From contig WFPN01000325.1 of NCBI GenBank assembly GCA_015487535.1, positions 1 through 6,078 on the forward strand: DNA of 6,078 nt, given 5' to 3'. Source of the stretch: Aquificaceae bacterium (GTDB lineage Bacteria > Aquificota > Aquificia > Aquificales > Aquificaceae). Made by a program: the position numbers and the translations under genes. The notes below the pieces were generated by a model. That model was not told the origin of the DNA. It saw only the letters and a list, made by a program, of their open reading frames with translations, and did no database searches. This document shows, one piece after another, positions 1 through 5,300 of the stretch; within the stretch, counting starts at the first letter, position 1, and each line of letters opens with the position of its first letter.

Positions 1-88
1 CAGACTTCGTGCTCATCCTGGCGAGGAAGCCGCTCTTTCTCTTCTTCTTCTTTATCGATATGTGAGGCTTCAGGCCTTCCGTAGCCAT
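1..88 (-). CDS. rpmH: 50S ribosomal protein L34, N-terminal part (cut by window edge)
   Basis: L34 is a small, very basic protein of the large ribosomal subunit. Only the first 29 codons lie in the window; the family is usually about 44-50 residues, so roughly the last 20 are missing. Residues 13-29 read KKKKRKSGFLARMSTKS, which matches the L34 core (E. coli has HGFRARMATKNGR). The usual TFQPS-type N-terminus is replaced by LKPHIS, a form I associate with Aquifex. The ATG at 88-86 follows an AGGAGG Shine-Dalgarno site at 95-100 with a 6-base spacer. It lies 32 bases downstream of atpE on the same strand, so it is probably the last visible gene of the atpB-UspA-atpE operon. In most bacteria rpmH sits with rnpA; what follows here is outside the window. 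Identification is by motif, and the C-terminal half could not be checked. Confidence 0.9.
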   Translation of the reverse strand, partial: MATEGLKPHISIKKKKRKSGFLARMSTKS

Positions 89-90
89 AA

Positions 91-114
91 CCTTCCTCCT
101 GAGTTAAAGGAAGG
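91..114 (-). promoter_or_regulatory. Hairpin covering the rpmH ribosome binding site
   Basis: In the mRNA sense, CCTTCCT (114-108) can pair with AGGAAGG (97-91), seven perfect base pairs. Two G-U pairs can extend the stem inward, leaving a loop of about six bases. The right arm overlaps the AGGAGG site (100-95) of rpmH, so folding would hide it. There is no U-run after the stem, so an intrinsic terminator is unlikely. The repeat is seen directly; a regulatory role is inference, and so short a stem may be weak at high growth temperature. Confidence 0.4.
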
Positions 115-120
115 CGGGGA

Positions 121-465
121 TTAGAAGCCCGCCTTACCAGTGAATATACCTGTGAATACGAAGACTATGGAGAACAGAAGTGCGTAAAGGGCCAGCGTTT
201 CTATAAATGCAAGACCTATGAACATTATCGTCTGAAGCCTTCCACCCACGTTGGGGTTCCTCGCTATGCCCTCTTGGGTTCCCCTGACAGCGTGTCCCAT
301 ACCTATACCGGTTCCGAGGGCGGCGAGGCCTATCGCTAGTCCCGCAGCAAGTGCGAGCAGTCCGTAAAACAGTGCCCTATCGGAGGAACCTTGAGCTGCA
401 CCCTCTGCGGCGAATCCCAGGGCGGGTGTCAGAGCTGCTATAAATGCGAGAGCCTTCCCTTTCAT
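121..465 (-). CDS. atpE: F1Fo ATP synthase subunit c, with N-terminal signal peptide
   Basis: Subunit c forms the rotating ring of the membrane Fo motor and carries one ion per copy past subunit a. The 114-residue product is longer than the usual 75-85 because residues 1-20 form a signal peptide (basic MKGK, hydrophobic stretch, then GFAA); Aquifex aeolicus subunit c is known to have one. The mature part is a hairpin of two membrane helices (about 31-59 and 77-108) joined by the conserved polar loop ARNP (68-71). Glu89 in FIETLALY is the ion-carrying carboxylate. At the position of the Na+-ligand glutamine of Ilyobacter subunit c there is Met56, which favours proton coupling (inference from a hand alignment). 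The ATG follows AAGGAGGT at 471-478, five bases away, right after the stop of the upstream UspA-like gene. rpmH follows 32 bases downstream. Confidence 0.97.
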   Translation of the reverse strand: MKGKALAFIAALTPALGFAAEGAAQGSSDRALFYGLLALAAGLAIGLAALGTGIGMGHAVRGTQEGIARNPNVGGRLQTIMFIGLAFIETLALYALLFSIVFVFTGIFTGKAGF

Positions 466-478
466 TGCTTACCTCCTT

Positions 479-889
479 TCACTTTATTATCAGGGATGGA
501 ATATCTATCTCGTCTATAACTCTGCAAAGATCGGGCGTGGGCTGGCAGCCCCAGAGTATCATGTCAGGCTTCCTCTCTCTTGTAAACCTCAAGATCTCCT
601 CTTTTATCTCACCGGCAACGGCCTCTATGTTTATGCTCGCCTCATCATCTCCCTTCACGTGTCTCCACAGGTTTTTGATCCTGTCCTTCGTTCTATCCTT
701 GGCATTCTTGACGGTGTCCGGGGGAAGGGGAACGCCAAGGGAGACGCTCGCAGATTCGAGCCTGTATATGTCCTCTAGTATAACGAAGACATCAACCTCT
801 GCGGAAAACATGTCCTCATACTTTGCCAACCACTCGAGAGCTTTCCTGCACTCGGCAGAAGAATCGGTAAGCACAAGGGTTATCTTCAT
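479..889 (-). CDS. UspA-like (universal stress protein fold) protein between atpB and atpE
   Basis: This 136-residue protein looks like a single UspA domain. It starts with a beta strand and Asp9 (MKITLVLTDSSAE), as in nucleotide-binding UspA proteins, and ends with a strand PSLIIK like the usual PVLVV. The late segment PDMILWG (108-114) matches the strand before the ATP-binding loop. The glycine-rich loop itself (G-2x-G-9x-G-S/T) is missing: after Gly114 the chain runs CQPTPDLCRVIDEIDIP with no second or third glycine. It is therefore probably not a normal ATP-binding UspA. The start is one base after the atpB stop, with GAGGAG (897-902) inside the end of atpB; its stop touches the atpE Shine-Dalgarno site. 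From memory, A. aeolicus has a UspA-annotated gene (aq_178) in the same place. Its role is unknown; a link to ATP synthase assembly or regulation is only suggested by position. Confidence 0.75.
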   Translation of the reverse strand: MKITLVLTDSSAECRKALEWLAKYEDMFSAEVDVFVILEDIYRLESASVSLGVPLPPDTVKNAKDRTKDRIKNLWRHVKGDDEASINIEAVAGEIKEEILRFTRERKPDMILWGCQPTPDLCRVIDEIDIPSLIIK

Positions 890-890
890 A

Positions 891-1550
891 TCAGTGCTCC
901 TCGTGCACGACGGCCCCAGCCAGGTAAACGACCGAGAGTATCATGAAAACGTAGGTCTGTATGAACACCGCCAGGAACTTTATCGCTATTATGAATACCA
1001 GAGCCACCGGTGAGAGGGCCATCGTAAAGGGGTTCTTTATAGCTATTCCCACAAGGGCGAGCAGTAGAATCGCTCCCCCCTTCATGTTAGCAAAAAGCCT
1101 CAAGGAAAGGGTTATCGGCCTCGCTATGTGTGAGATTATCTCTACCACAACGAAGAAGGGGGCGAGAAACTTGATCGGTCCGAGGAAGTGTTTGAAGTAT
1201 CCCAAACCGTTGGTCCTTATACCTTCGAAGTTGTAGAAGAGGAAAACTATTATCGCCATGGCGAGGTTAGTGTTCATGTTCCCTGTTGGGGCCTCAAGGC
1301 CGGGAACCATACCGAGGAGGTTGGAGAAGAATATGAACAGGCCTATCGCCGCTATGAGGGGGGTGTACCTGAGCCCCTGCTCCCCTATGTTGTCGAGGAG
1401 CATACCTCTTACGAACCTGAGATAACCTTCCAAAAGGGCCTGATACTTGGTCGGCCTGACGGAAGGCTTGCCACCCAGGAGAACGAGCAGTAAAGATATG
1501 CCCATAGCTACGAGGCCCAAAAGCACGTGGTTGTAGCTTACGCCTTCCAT
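891..1550 (-). CDS. atpB: F1Fo ATP synthase subunit a
   Basis: Subunit a is the fixed half of the Fo ion channel and lies against the c-ring in the inner membrane. The 219-residue protein has about five to six hydrophobic helices (near 8-25, 63-84, 94-108, 129-141, 157-172 and 178-214) and a shorter N-terminus than the 271-residue E. coli protein. The essential arginine is Arg151 in SLRLFANM, equivalent to E. coli Arg210. IQTYVFMILSVVYL (197-210) and the C-terminal HEEH also match the family. By hand alignment, E. coli Glu219 corresponds to Ala160 and His245 to Lys191. It is the first gene of the operon: an extended -10 lies just upstream and the UspA-like gene starts one base after the stop. 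The genes for subunits b, delta, alpha, gamma, beta and epsilon are not in the window. Confidence 0.97.
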   Translation of the reverse strand: MEGVSYNHVLLGLVAMGISLLLVLLGGKPSVRPTKYQALLEGYLRFVRGMLLDNIGEQGLRYTPLIAAIGLFIFFSNLLGMVPGLEAPTGNMNTNLAMAIIVFLFYNFEGIRTNGLGYFKHFLGPIKFLAPFFVVVEIISHIARPITLSLRLFANMKGGAILLLALVGIAIKNPFTMALSPVALVFIIAIKFLAVFIQTYVFMILSVVYLAGAVVHEEH

Positions 1551-1551
1551 T

Positions 1552-1565
1552 CTCCTTTTCTCCTT
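1552..1565 (-). promoter_or_regulatory. Tandem Shine-Dalgarno sites of atpB
   Basis: AAGGAG occurs twice before the atpB ATG: at 1560-1565 (9 bases from the start) and at 1552-1557 (1 base from the start). Only the distal copy has workable spacing; the proximal copy is probably silent or helps as a standby site. They support 1550 as the start of atpB. Confidence 0.6.
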
Positions 1566-1577
1566 TTCGGCTGAAAG

Positions 1578-1586
1578 ATTATATCA
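1578..1586 (-). promoter_or_regulatory. Extended -10 promoter of the atpB operon
   Basis: On the minus strand the sequence reads TGATATAAT, a perfect TATAAT preceded by TGn, the extended -10 motif of sigma-70-type promoters. No good -35 hexamer stands 16-18 bases upstream, as is common for extended -10 promoters. Transcription would start near 1570-1572, leaving a leader of about 20 bases that contains the distal Shine-Dalgarno site. An A+T-rich stretch lies further upstream (1621-1634). Confidence 0.6.
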
Positions 1587-1604
1587 CAAAAAGCTAAGGA
1601 GAAC

Positions 1605-1637
1605 TTGTTTGAGGAAATCGTTATATTTAAATATCGT
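1605..1637 (+). promoter_or_regulatory. Probable promoter region of the DsrE-like gene
   Basis: This A+T-rich stretch before the only plus-strand gene in the middle of the window must hold its promoter. One reading is TTGAGG (1609-1614), a 17-base spacer and TATCGT (1632-1637); another is TATATT (1622-1627) as the -10. Neither is strong. A perfect 12-base palindrome, ATATTTAAATAT, covers 1623-1634 and could be an operator or just an easily melted A+T tract. Confidence 0.35.
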
Positions 1638-1661
1638 GAAAACCTAAAAAGGAGGTATATC

Positions 1662-2036
1662 ATGGAGCAAAAGCCAGCGGATCTCGTGATAATACTCGTA
1701 ACCGGACCGGAGAACCCCAAGAGGTTGCCATCCGCCTTCTTCCTGGCTTCTACGGCGGCCGCATCCGAGATGAACGTGGTCATGTACTTCACCGGACCGG
1801 CCACCTTACTCCTGAAGAAGGGAGTTGCCGAGGAGATATACCCTGTTGAAGGGGGCAAGAGCGTAAAAGAGTTTATGGAGCTCGCTCAGGATAACGGCGT
1901 CCAGTTCATAGGGTGTCTCCAGAGCCTTGAGCTGAACGGAATGAGCAAGGAAGACCTCGCCTTCGATCTTCCACTCCTAACTCCCAGCCAGGCACTCCCC
2001 TCACTCGGAAGTGCGGGCAGGGTCCTGACCTGGTAG
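1662..2036 (+). CDS. DsrE/DsrF-like family protein with a single cysteine
   Basis: The 124-residue protein resembles the DsrE/TusD/YchN fold: an opening strand DLVIILVTGP (7-16), a helix with FFLASTAAASEM (26-37), a strand VVMYFTGPA (39-47), a helix LLKKGV, and a strand ending in the only cysteine, Cys85 (VQFIGCLQSLEL). In sulfur-relay members of this family a cysteine at about this place carries persulfide sulfur, so a sulfur-carrier role is plausible but not shown; no dsr, tus or hdr genes are nearby. The ATG at 1662 is chosen because AAAAAGGAGGT (1646-1656) precedes it by five bases; an in-frame TTG at 1605 would add 19 residues but has no such support. It is transcribed alone, diverging from atpB and converging on kdsD. 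Cytoplasmic, with no signal or membrane segment. Confidence 0.75.
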   Translation: MEQKPADLVIILVTGPENPKRLPSAFFLASTAAASEMNVVMYFTGPATLLLKKGVAEEIYPVEGGKSVKEFMELAQDNGVQFIGCLQSLELNGMSKEDLAFDLPLLTPSQALPSLGSAGRVLTW

Positions 2037-2048
2037 GAAACCTCCGGC

Positions 2049-3020
2049 TCACAGGTTTATCTCGGCTCTGAGTATGTCGTGGAGATGGATTATGCCGACC
2101 GGTCTGTTGTCTCCATCGACCACTATCAGGACGGTTATCTTGTGTTCTTCCATCCTCCTTAGAGCCTCAAGTGCCATCTCCTCCGGCCTTGCGGTTTTGG
2201 GGTTTGTGGTCATTACATCCCTTGCCACGCTCCTCTCAAAACTCCCCCCTCTCTTTACGAACCTCCTCAGGTCCCCGTCGGTTATTATCCCGGTGAGCTT
2301 ACCCTCATCGTTCACCACGGCGGTCGCTCCGAACCCTTTGGATGTGATCTCCAGGATAACCTCCTGCATGGGGGTATCTTCTCTCACAAGGGGCAGCTCC
2401 TCATCGGTGTGGTAGAGGTCTCTGACCAGCCTGAGCCTCCTTCCGAGGGCTCCCGCAGGGTGTCTTAGGGCGAAGTCTCTTTCTGTGAAGCCCCTTAGCC
2501 GCAGGAGGGTCATGGCTATCGCGTCCCCGAGGGCGAGGGTTGCCGTCGATGAGGTGGTGGGTGCGAGCTGTAGGGGACACGCTTCCTTTTCCACATTCAG
2601 AAAGAGGTGGACGTCGCTGTATTTGGCGAGGGTGGAATCGGGCCTGTTGGTTACGGCTATCAGGGGGATACCCAGCATCTTCAGGTAGGGTACAAGGGCC
2701 AGTACTTCCCCCGACTCTCCGCTGTTGGATATGGCTATCACCACGTCGCCCTTGTCTATCACTCCCAGATCCCCGTGGAGGGCTTCCGAAGGATGGAGGA
2801 AGTGGGCGGGCGTTCCCGTGCTAGCGAGGGTCGAGGCTATCTTCCTGGCCACGTGCCCGGATTTGCCTATTCCCGTCAGTATTACCTTGCCCCTGCACCC
2901 GAGCAGTATCTCAACAGCTTTGACGAAGTTCTCGTCCAGGCTCTCCTTAAGCCTCTCTAAGCCTCTAATCTCCTCCTCTATTACCTTCCTTCCCTGCTCC
3001 AGTATCTCCTCGGGGTTCAT
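2049..3020 (-). CDS. kdsD: Arabinose-5-phosphate isomerase (SIS domain plus CBS pair)
   Basis: The enzyme converts ribulose 5-phosphate to arabinose 5-phosphate, the first step towards KDO in lipopolysaccharide, in the cytoplasm. The 323 residues match the family length. The SIS domain (about 35-180) contains TGIGKSGHVARK (49-60), HPSEALHGD (76-84) and ISNSGESGE (97-105). Lys53, His82, Glu105 and His187 stand at a constant offset of six from the catalytic Lys59, His88, Glu111 and His193 of E. coli KdsD. Two CBS repeats follow (about 205-260 and 268-323), with GIITDGDLRR (244-253) and VGIIHLHDILR (308-318). The start overlaps the ppa stop by four bases (ATGA), so it is likely translationally coupled; the local Shine-Dalgarno site (GAAGG, one base before ATG) is poor. 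It ends 12 bases from the convergent DsrE-like gene. A Gram-negative envelope with KDO is implied. Confidence 0.95.
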   Translation of the reverse strand: MNPEEILEQGRKVIEEEIRGLERLKESLDENFVKAVEILLGCRGKVILTGIGKSGHVARKIASTLASTGTPAHFLHPSEALHGDLGVIDKGDVVIAISNSGESGEVLALVPYLKMLGIPLIAVTNRPDSTLAKYSDVHLFLNVEKEACPLQLAPTTSSTATLALGDAIAMTLLRLRGFTERDFALRHPAGALGRRLRLVRDLYHTDEELPLVREDTPMQEVILEITSKGFGATAVVNDEGKLTGIITDGDLRRFVKRGGSFERSVARDVMTTNPKTARPEEMALEALRRMEEHKITVLIVVDGDNRPVGIIHLHDILRAEINL

Positions 3021-3547
3021 GCCTTCGCTTTGAAGTTCTCTATTCCCTTCTTGATCTCATCTATGGCACTCTGGACACCTTTGAAGCTCTCCACCTTCAC
3101 CCACTTACCCGGTTCGAGCTCCTTGTAGTGTTCGAAGAAGTGCTTTATCCTGTCGAGGATAACCTGAGGAAGATCGTCCACCGTCTTGATCTTATCGTAG
3201 GAGGGGTCGAGCTTGGAGTGGGGCACCGCTATGAGCTTGGTGTCTATGCCTTCCTCGTCCCTCATCTCAAGCATGCCTATCGGCCTGCATCTGATAACCG
3301 ATCCTGGAACGACCGGTTCCCTCGAGATCACGAGAACATCGACAGGGTCCCCGTCGTCCGCCAGGGTCTGGGGTATGAAGCCGTAGTTGAAGGGGTAGTA
3401 CATGGCTGTGAAGAGGAACCTGTCCACGAAGACGGCACCGCTCTCCTTGTCCACCTCGTACTTTATACCGCTTCCCTGAGGGATCTCGACCACTACGAAT
3501 ATGTCCTCGGGAGGGTTCTTCCCAGGGGGTATCTTCTCAAAACCCAT
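3017..3547 (-). CDS. ppa: Inorganic pyrophosphatase, family I
   Basis: This soluble cytoplasmic enzyme hydrolyses pyrophosphate to two phosphates, pulling biosynthetic reactions forward. The 176-residue product equals the E. coli length and keeps the active-site residues at almost identical numbers: Glu21, Lys29, Arg43, Tyr55, Asp65, Asp67, Asp70, Asp97, Asp102, Lys104 and Lys142. The signature DGDPVDV (65-71) is intact. The start is ATG at 3547, because AGGAGGT (3554-3560) lies six bases before it; a GTG two codons upstream (3553) directly abuts that site and is unlikely. It begins 18 bases after the rseP stop and overlaps kdsD by four bases (ATGA) at the other end, placing it in the middle of the minus-strand run. 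Confidence 0.97.
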   Translation of the reverse strand: MGFEKIPPGKNPPEDIFVVVEIPQGSGIKYEVDKESGAVFVDRFLFTAMYYPFNYGFIPQTLADDGDPVDVLVISREPVVPGSVIRCRPIGMLEMRDEEGIDTKLIAVPHSKLDPSYDKIKTVDDLPQVILDRIKHFFEHYKELEPGKWVKVESFKGVQSAIDEIKKGIENFKAKA

Positions 3548-3565
3548 CCTCACACCTCCTCATAA

Positions 3566-4882
3566 CTATTTTCCTACAAGACGGAGCAGATCGTTTATGA
3601 CCACGAAGGCCATCAGTGAGATTATCAAGGCAAAACCCACCTTCTGCCAGTACTCCTTGAACTTATCTGGTAGCGGCCTCCTGCGGATACTTTCAATTAG
3701 AAAGAGGAGTATCAGCCCACCGTCCAGGACCGGAAGGGGGAGTAGGTTGAAGATACCTAGCTGTAGTGATATGAAGGCCATGGATGACAGGTAAGGTATT
3801 ACTCCGCTCTGCGCCGCCTGCCCTGCGAACTGGGCTATGGCTATCGGTCCCCCTAAGGTCTTTATGGAAACAGCTCCGGTGATAAGCCCTCCAAGAACCT
3901 CAAAGGTCAGGAGGAAAAGCTCCTTTGTTCTATTGAGTGCCATAAGGGCCGCTTCACCAACGGGATAGGATTCCTTTACCGTCTCCACCCTTGGGGCTAT
4001 ACCGAGAACGGGGAGCTTGGTCTTGGGATGGAGGGCCGGGACGACCTCCTTCTCCAGTATCTCGTCTCCACGCTTTAGCTTCAGCTTTATAGGTTCTCCT
4101 TTGCTCTCCCTTATCAGCTTGACAGCTTCGTACCAGCTATTCACGGGAACACCGTTTATCTCCAATATCCTGTCTCCGGGTCTTATACCCACCTGGTACG
4201 CGGGGGCTGGTCCCACCCCGGGCATCTTCTCGAAGACCCTTCCCACAACAGGTTCTAAGGGGGGGTTTATGCCCAGGCTCTCCTGTCCGGTTTCGAGCTT
4301 TGGCAGGGTAGCTTCCAGCGTTATGAGCTTTCCGTTCCTCTCTATGAGGATATTTACCTTCCTCTCACCTTCGAGGGTGTTCTTGAGAACCGCCTGCCTT
4401 ATCTCCTCCCAGCTCTTTATCTCCACATCACCTATCTTGATTATCCTGTCTCCGGGCCTTATACCTACCTTGCTCGCCCAGGAGTTTTCCTCCACGTAGC
4501 CTACAACCGCAGGCTCTTTGGCGTACTTTGGAACCTCCACCCCAGCTGTGAAGACCACGGTGAGCAGAACTACCGTCAGGATTATGTTGAACAGGGGTCC
4601 TCCGAAGGCTATCAGTATCTTCTGCCAGTTGGGTTTGGAGGAGAACGCCTTTGGGTCTTCGAGCCTCTCCTCCTCTCCGTAGAGCTTCACGTACCCGCCG
4701 AGGGGTATGGCGGCCACCTGGTATATGGTCTCGCCGAACCTCTTAGCCACCAGGGCCGGCCCGAAACCAACCGAAAACACCTCCACCCTGACGCCGAAGA
4801 GCTTTGCAAAGAGGAAATGTCCAAGCTCGTGGAACCATATAAGAAATCCGACAAGCACTAGGAAAGCGAGGATAGTTTCCAT
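3566..4882 (-). CDS. rseP: RseP/site-2 family intramembrane zinc metalloprotease with two PDZ domains
   Basis: RseP-type proteases cut transmembrane substrates inside the inner membrane, for example anti-sigma factors or leftover signal peptides. The 438 residues match the family (E. coli 450). The first membrane helix carries the zinc site HELGH (His18, Glu19, His22); a second helix follows GGPLFN (94-99). Two PDZ domains (about 124-195 and 210-285) each contain VGIRPGDRI. The third zinc-ligand motif, NLLPLPVLDGG (379-389, Asp387), lies in the third helix, and the last helix spans about 414-434. The ATG overlaps the yjbQ-like stop by one base (TAATG), with AAGGAGG at 4887-4893. In many bacteria rseP lies with dxr and cdsA; here the neighbours are a yjbQ-like gene and ppa, so the substrate cannot be inferred from context. 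Confidence 0.95.
   Translation of the reverse strand: METILAFLVLVGFLIWFHELGHFLFAKLFGVRVEVFSVGFGPALVAKRFGETIYQVAAIPLGGYVKLYGEEERLEDPKAFSSKPNWQKILIAFGGPLFNIILTVVLLTVVFTAGVEVPKYAKEPAVVGYVEENSWASKVGIRPGDRIIKIGDVEIKSWEEIRQAVLKNTLEGERKVNILIERNGKLITLEATLPKLETGQESLGINPPLEPVVGRVFEKMPGVGPAPAYQVGIRPGDRILEINGVPVNSWYEAVKLIRESKGEPIKLKLKRGDEILEKEVVPALHPKTKLPVLGIAPRVETVKESYPVGEAALMALNRTKELFLLTFEVLGGLITGAVSIKTLGGPIAIAQFAGQAAQSGVIPYLSSMAFISLQLGIFNLLPLPVLDGGLILLFLIESIRRRPLPDKFKEYWQKVGFALIISLMAFVVINDLLRLVGK
4166..4194 (-). repeat. Repeat unit within rseP (PDZ2 copy)
   Basis: This 29-base stretch matches 4442-4470 at 27 of 29 bases, in the same orientation. It encodes VGIRPGDRI of the second PDZ domain (residues 231-239). 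Both mismatches are silent third-codon changes. Confidence 0.75.
4442..4470 (-). repeat. Repeat unit within rseP (PDZ1 copy)
   Basis: Partner of the repeat at 4166-4194. It encodes VGIRPGDRI of the first PDZ domain (residues 139-147). The near identity includes most synonymous positions. Confidence 0.75.
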
Positions 4883-5286
4883 TACTCCTCCTTGATAACC
4901 TTAACTATAACCTTCCTCTCCCTGGGACCGTCGAACTCGGCCAGGAAGATGGCCTCCCATGTCCCGAGGGTAAGTTCTCCGTCCACCACAGGGATAATCC
5001 TCGAGTTACCTATTATGGCACTCCTTATGTGGGCCGCCGAGTTCCCCTCTCCGTGTTCGTAGTTGGGATCGCTCCAGGGTACCAGCCTTTCAACCATGTA
5101 GGCTATGTCCTTAACCACGTCCGGATCGGCACCTTCGTTTATGAATACACAGGCGGTCGTATGGGGAACGTAAACTACGCAAAGGCCCTCCTTGATGCCG
5201 GAACGCCTTACCACATCCCTGACCTGAGGGGTTATGTTCACCATGCTGGTGTGCTTCGTGGTTCTTACCTTGAAAACTTCCGTCAT
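4882..5286 (-). CDS. YjbQ/UPF0047 family protein (secondary thiamine-phosphate synthase enzyme type)
   Basis: The 134-residue protein has the full UPF0047 pattern: PHTTACVFINE (41-51), YEHGEGNSAAHIRSAIIG (76-93) and LTLGTWEAIFLAEFDGPR (105-122). His42, His78 and His86 are the likely metal or substrate ligands. E. coli YjbQ has weak thiamine-phosphate synthase activity, but the true role of the family is unsettled, so no gene symbol is given. It starts 11 bases after the 124-aa gene and overlaps rseP by one base. Unlike its neighbours it has no Shine-Dalgarno sequence: CCCC directly precedes the ATG. A -10-like TAAAAT ends eight bases before the start. The start is kept because the family N-terminus aligns with it and the next in-frame ATG (residue 15) would remove the first strand. 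Cytoplasmic. Confidence 0.88.
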   Translation of the reverse strand: MTEVFKVRTTKHTSMVNITPQVRDVVRRSGIKEGLCVVYVPHTTACVFINEGADPDVVKDIAYMVERLVPWSDPNYEHGEGNSAAHIRSAIIGNSRIIPVVDGELTLGTWEAIFLAEFDGPRERKVIVKVIKEE

Positions 5287-5294
5287 GGGGAAGT

Positions 5295-5300
5295 ATTTTA
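5295..5300 (-). promoter_or_regulatory. -10-like hexamer before the yjbQ-like gene
   Basis: TAAAAT (five of six to TATAAT) starts on the TAA stop of the upstream gene and ends eight bases before the ATG at 5286. TTCAGG, with a 17-base spacer, could be a weak -35. Transcription from here would give an mRNA with almost no leader. The spacing is seen directly; promoter activity is inference. Confidence 0.35.

Noticed and set aside
91..114. Intrinsic terminator after atpE
   Set aside because: The stem is not followed by a U-run and instead overlaps the rpmH Shine-Dalgarno site.
121..465. Na+-coupled c-ring
   Set aside because: The glutamine ligand in the first helix of Na+-type subunits is replaced by Met56 in the hand alignment, so proton coupling is more likely.
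444..1013. 189-codon plus-strand open frame opposite the UspA-like gene and atpB
   Set aside because: It lies antisense to two well-supported genes, has no Shine-Dalgarno site and no recognisable domain; it is a shadow of their codon bias.
1605..1661. Upstream TTG start that would lengthen the DsrE-like protein by 19 residues
   Set aside because: The added segment covers the probable promoter, and the ATG at 1662 has an excellent Shine-Dalgarno site at the right distance.
1538..1858. 106-codon minus-strand open frame running into the start of atpB
   Set aside because: It covers the atpB promoter and is antisense to the DsrE-like gene; no ribosome binding site or domain supports it.
3548..3553. 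GTG start for ppa two codons upstream
   Set aside because: It directly abuts the Shine-Dalgarno site, with no spacer; the ATG at 3547 has a six-base spacer and gives the E. coli length and numbering.
3128..3565. 145-codon plus-strand open frame
   Set aside because: It is antisense to ppa, whose active-site residues are all intact; the product has no family-like features.
4017..4499. 160-codon plus-strand open frame
   Set aside because: It is antisense to the PDZ region of rseP, and its repeated SPGLIPT-type segments simply mirror the PDZ repeat.
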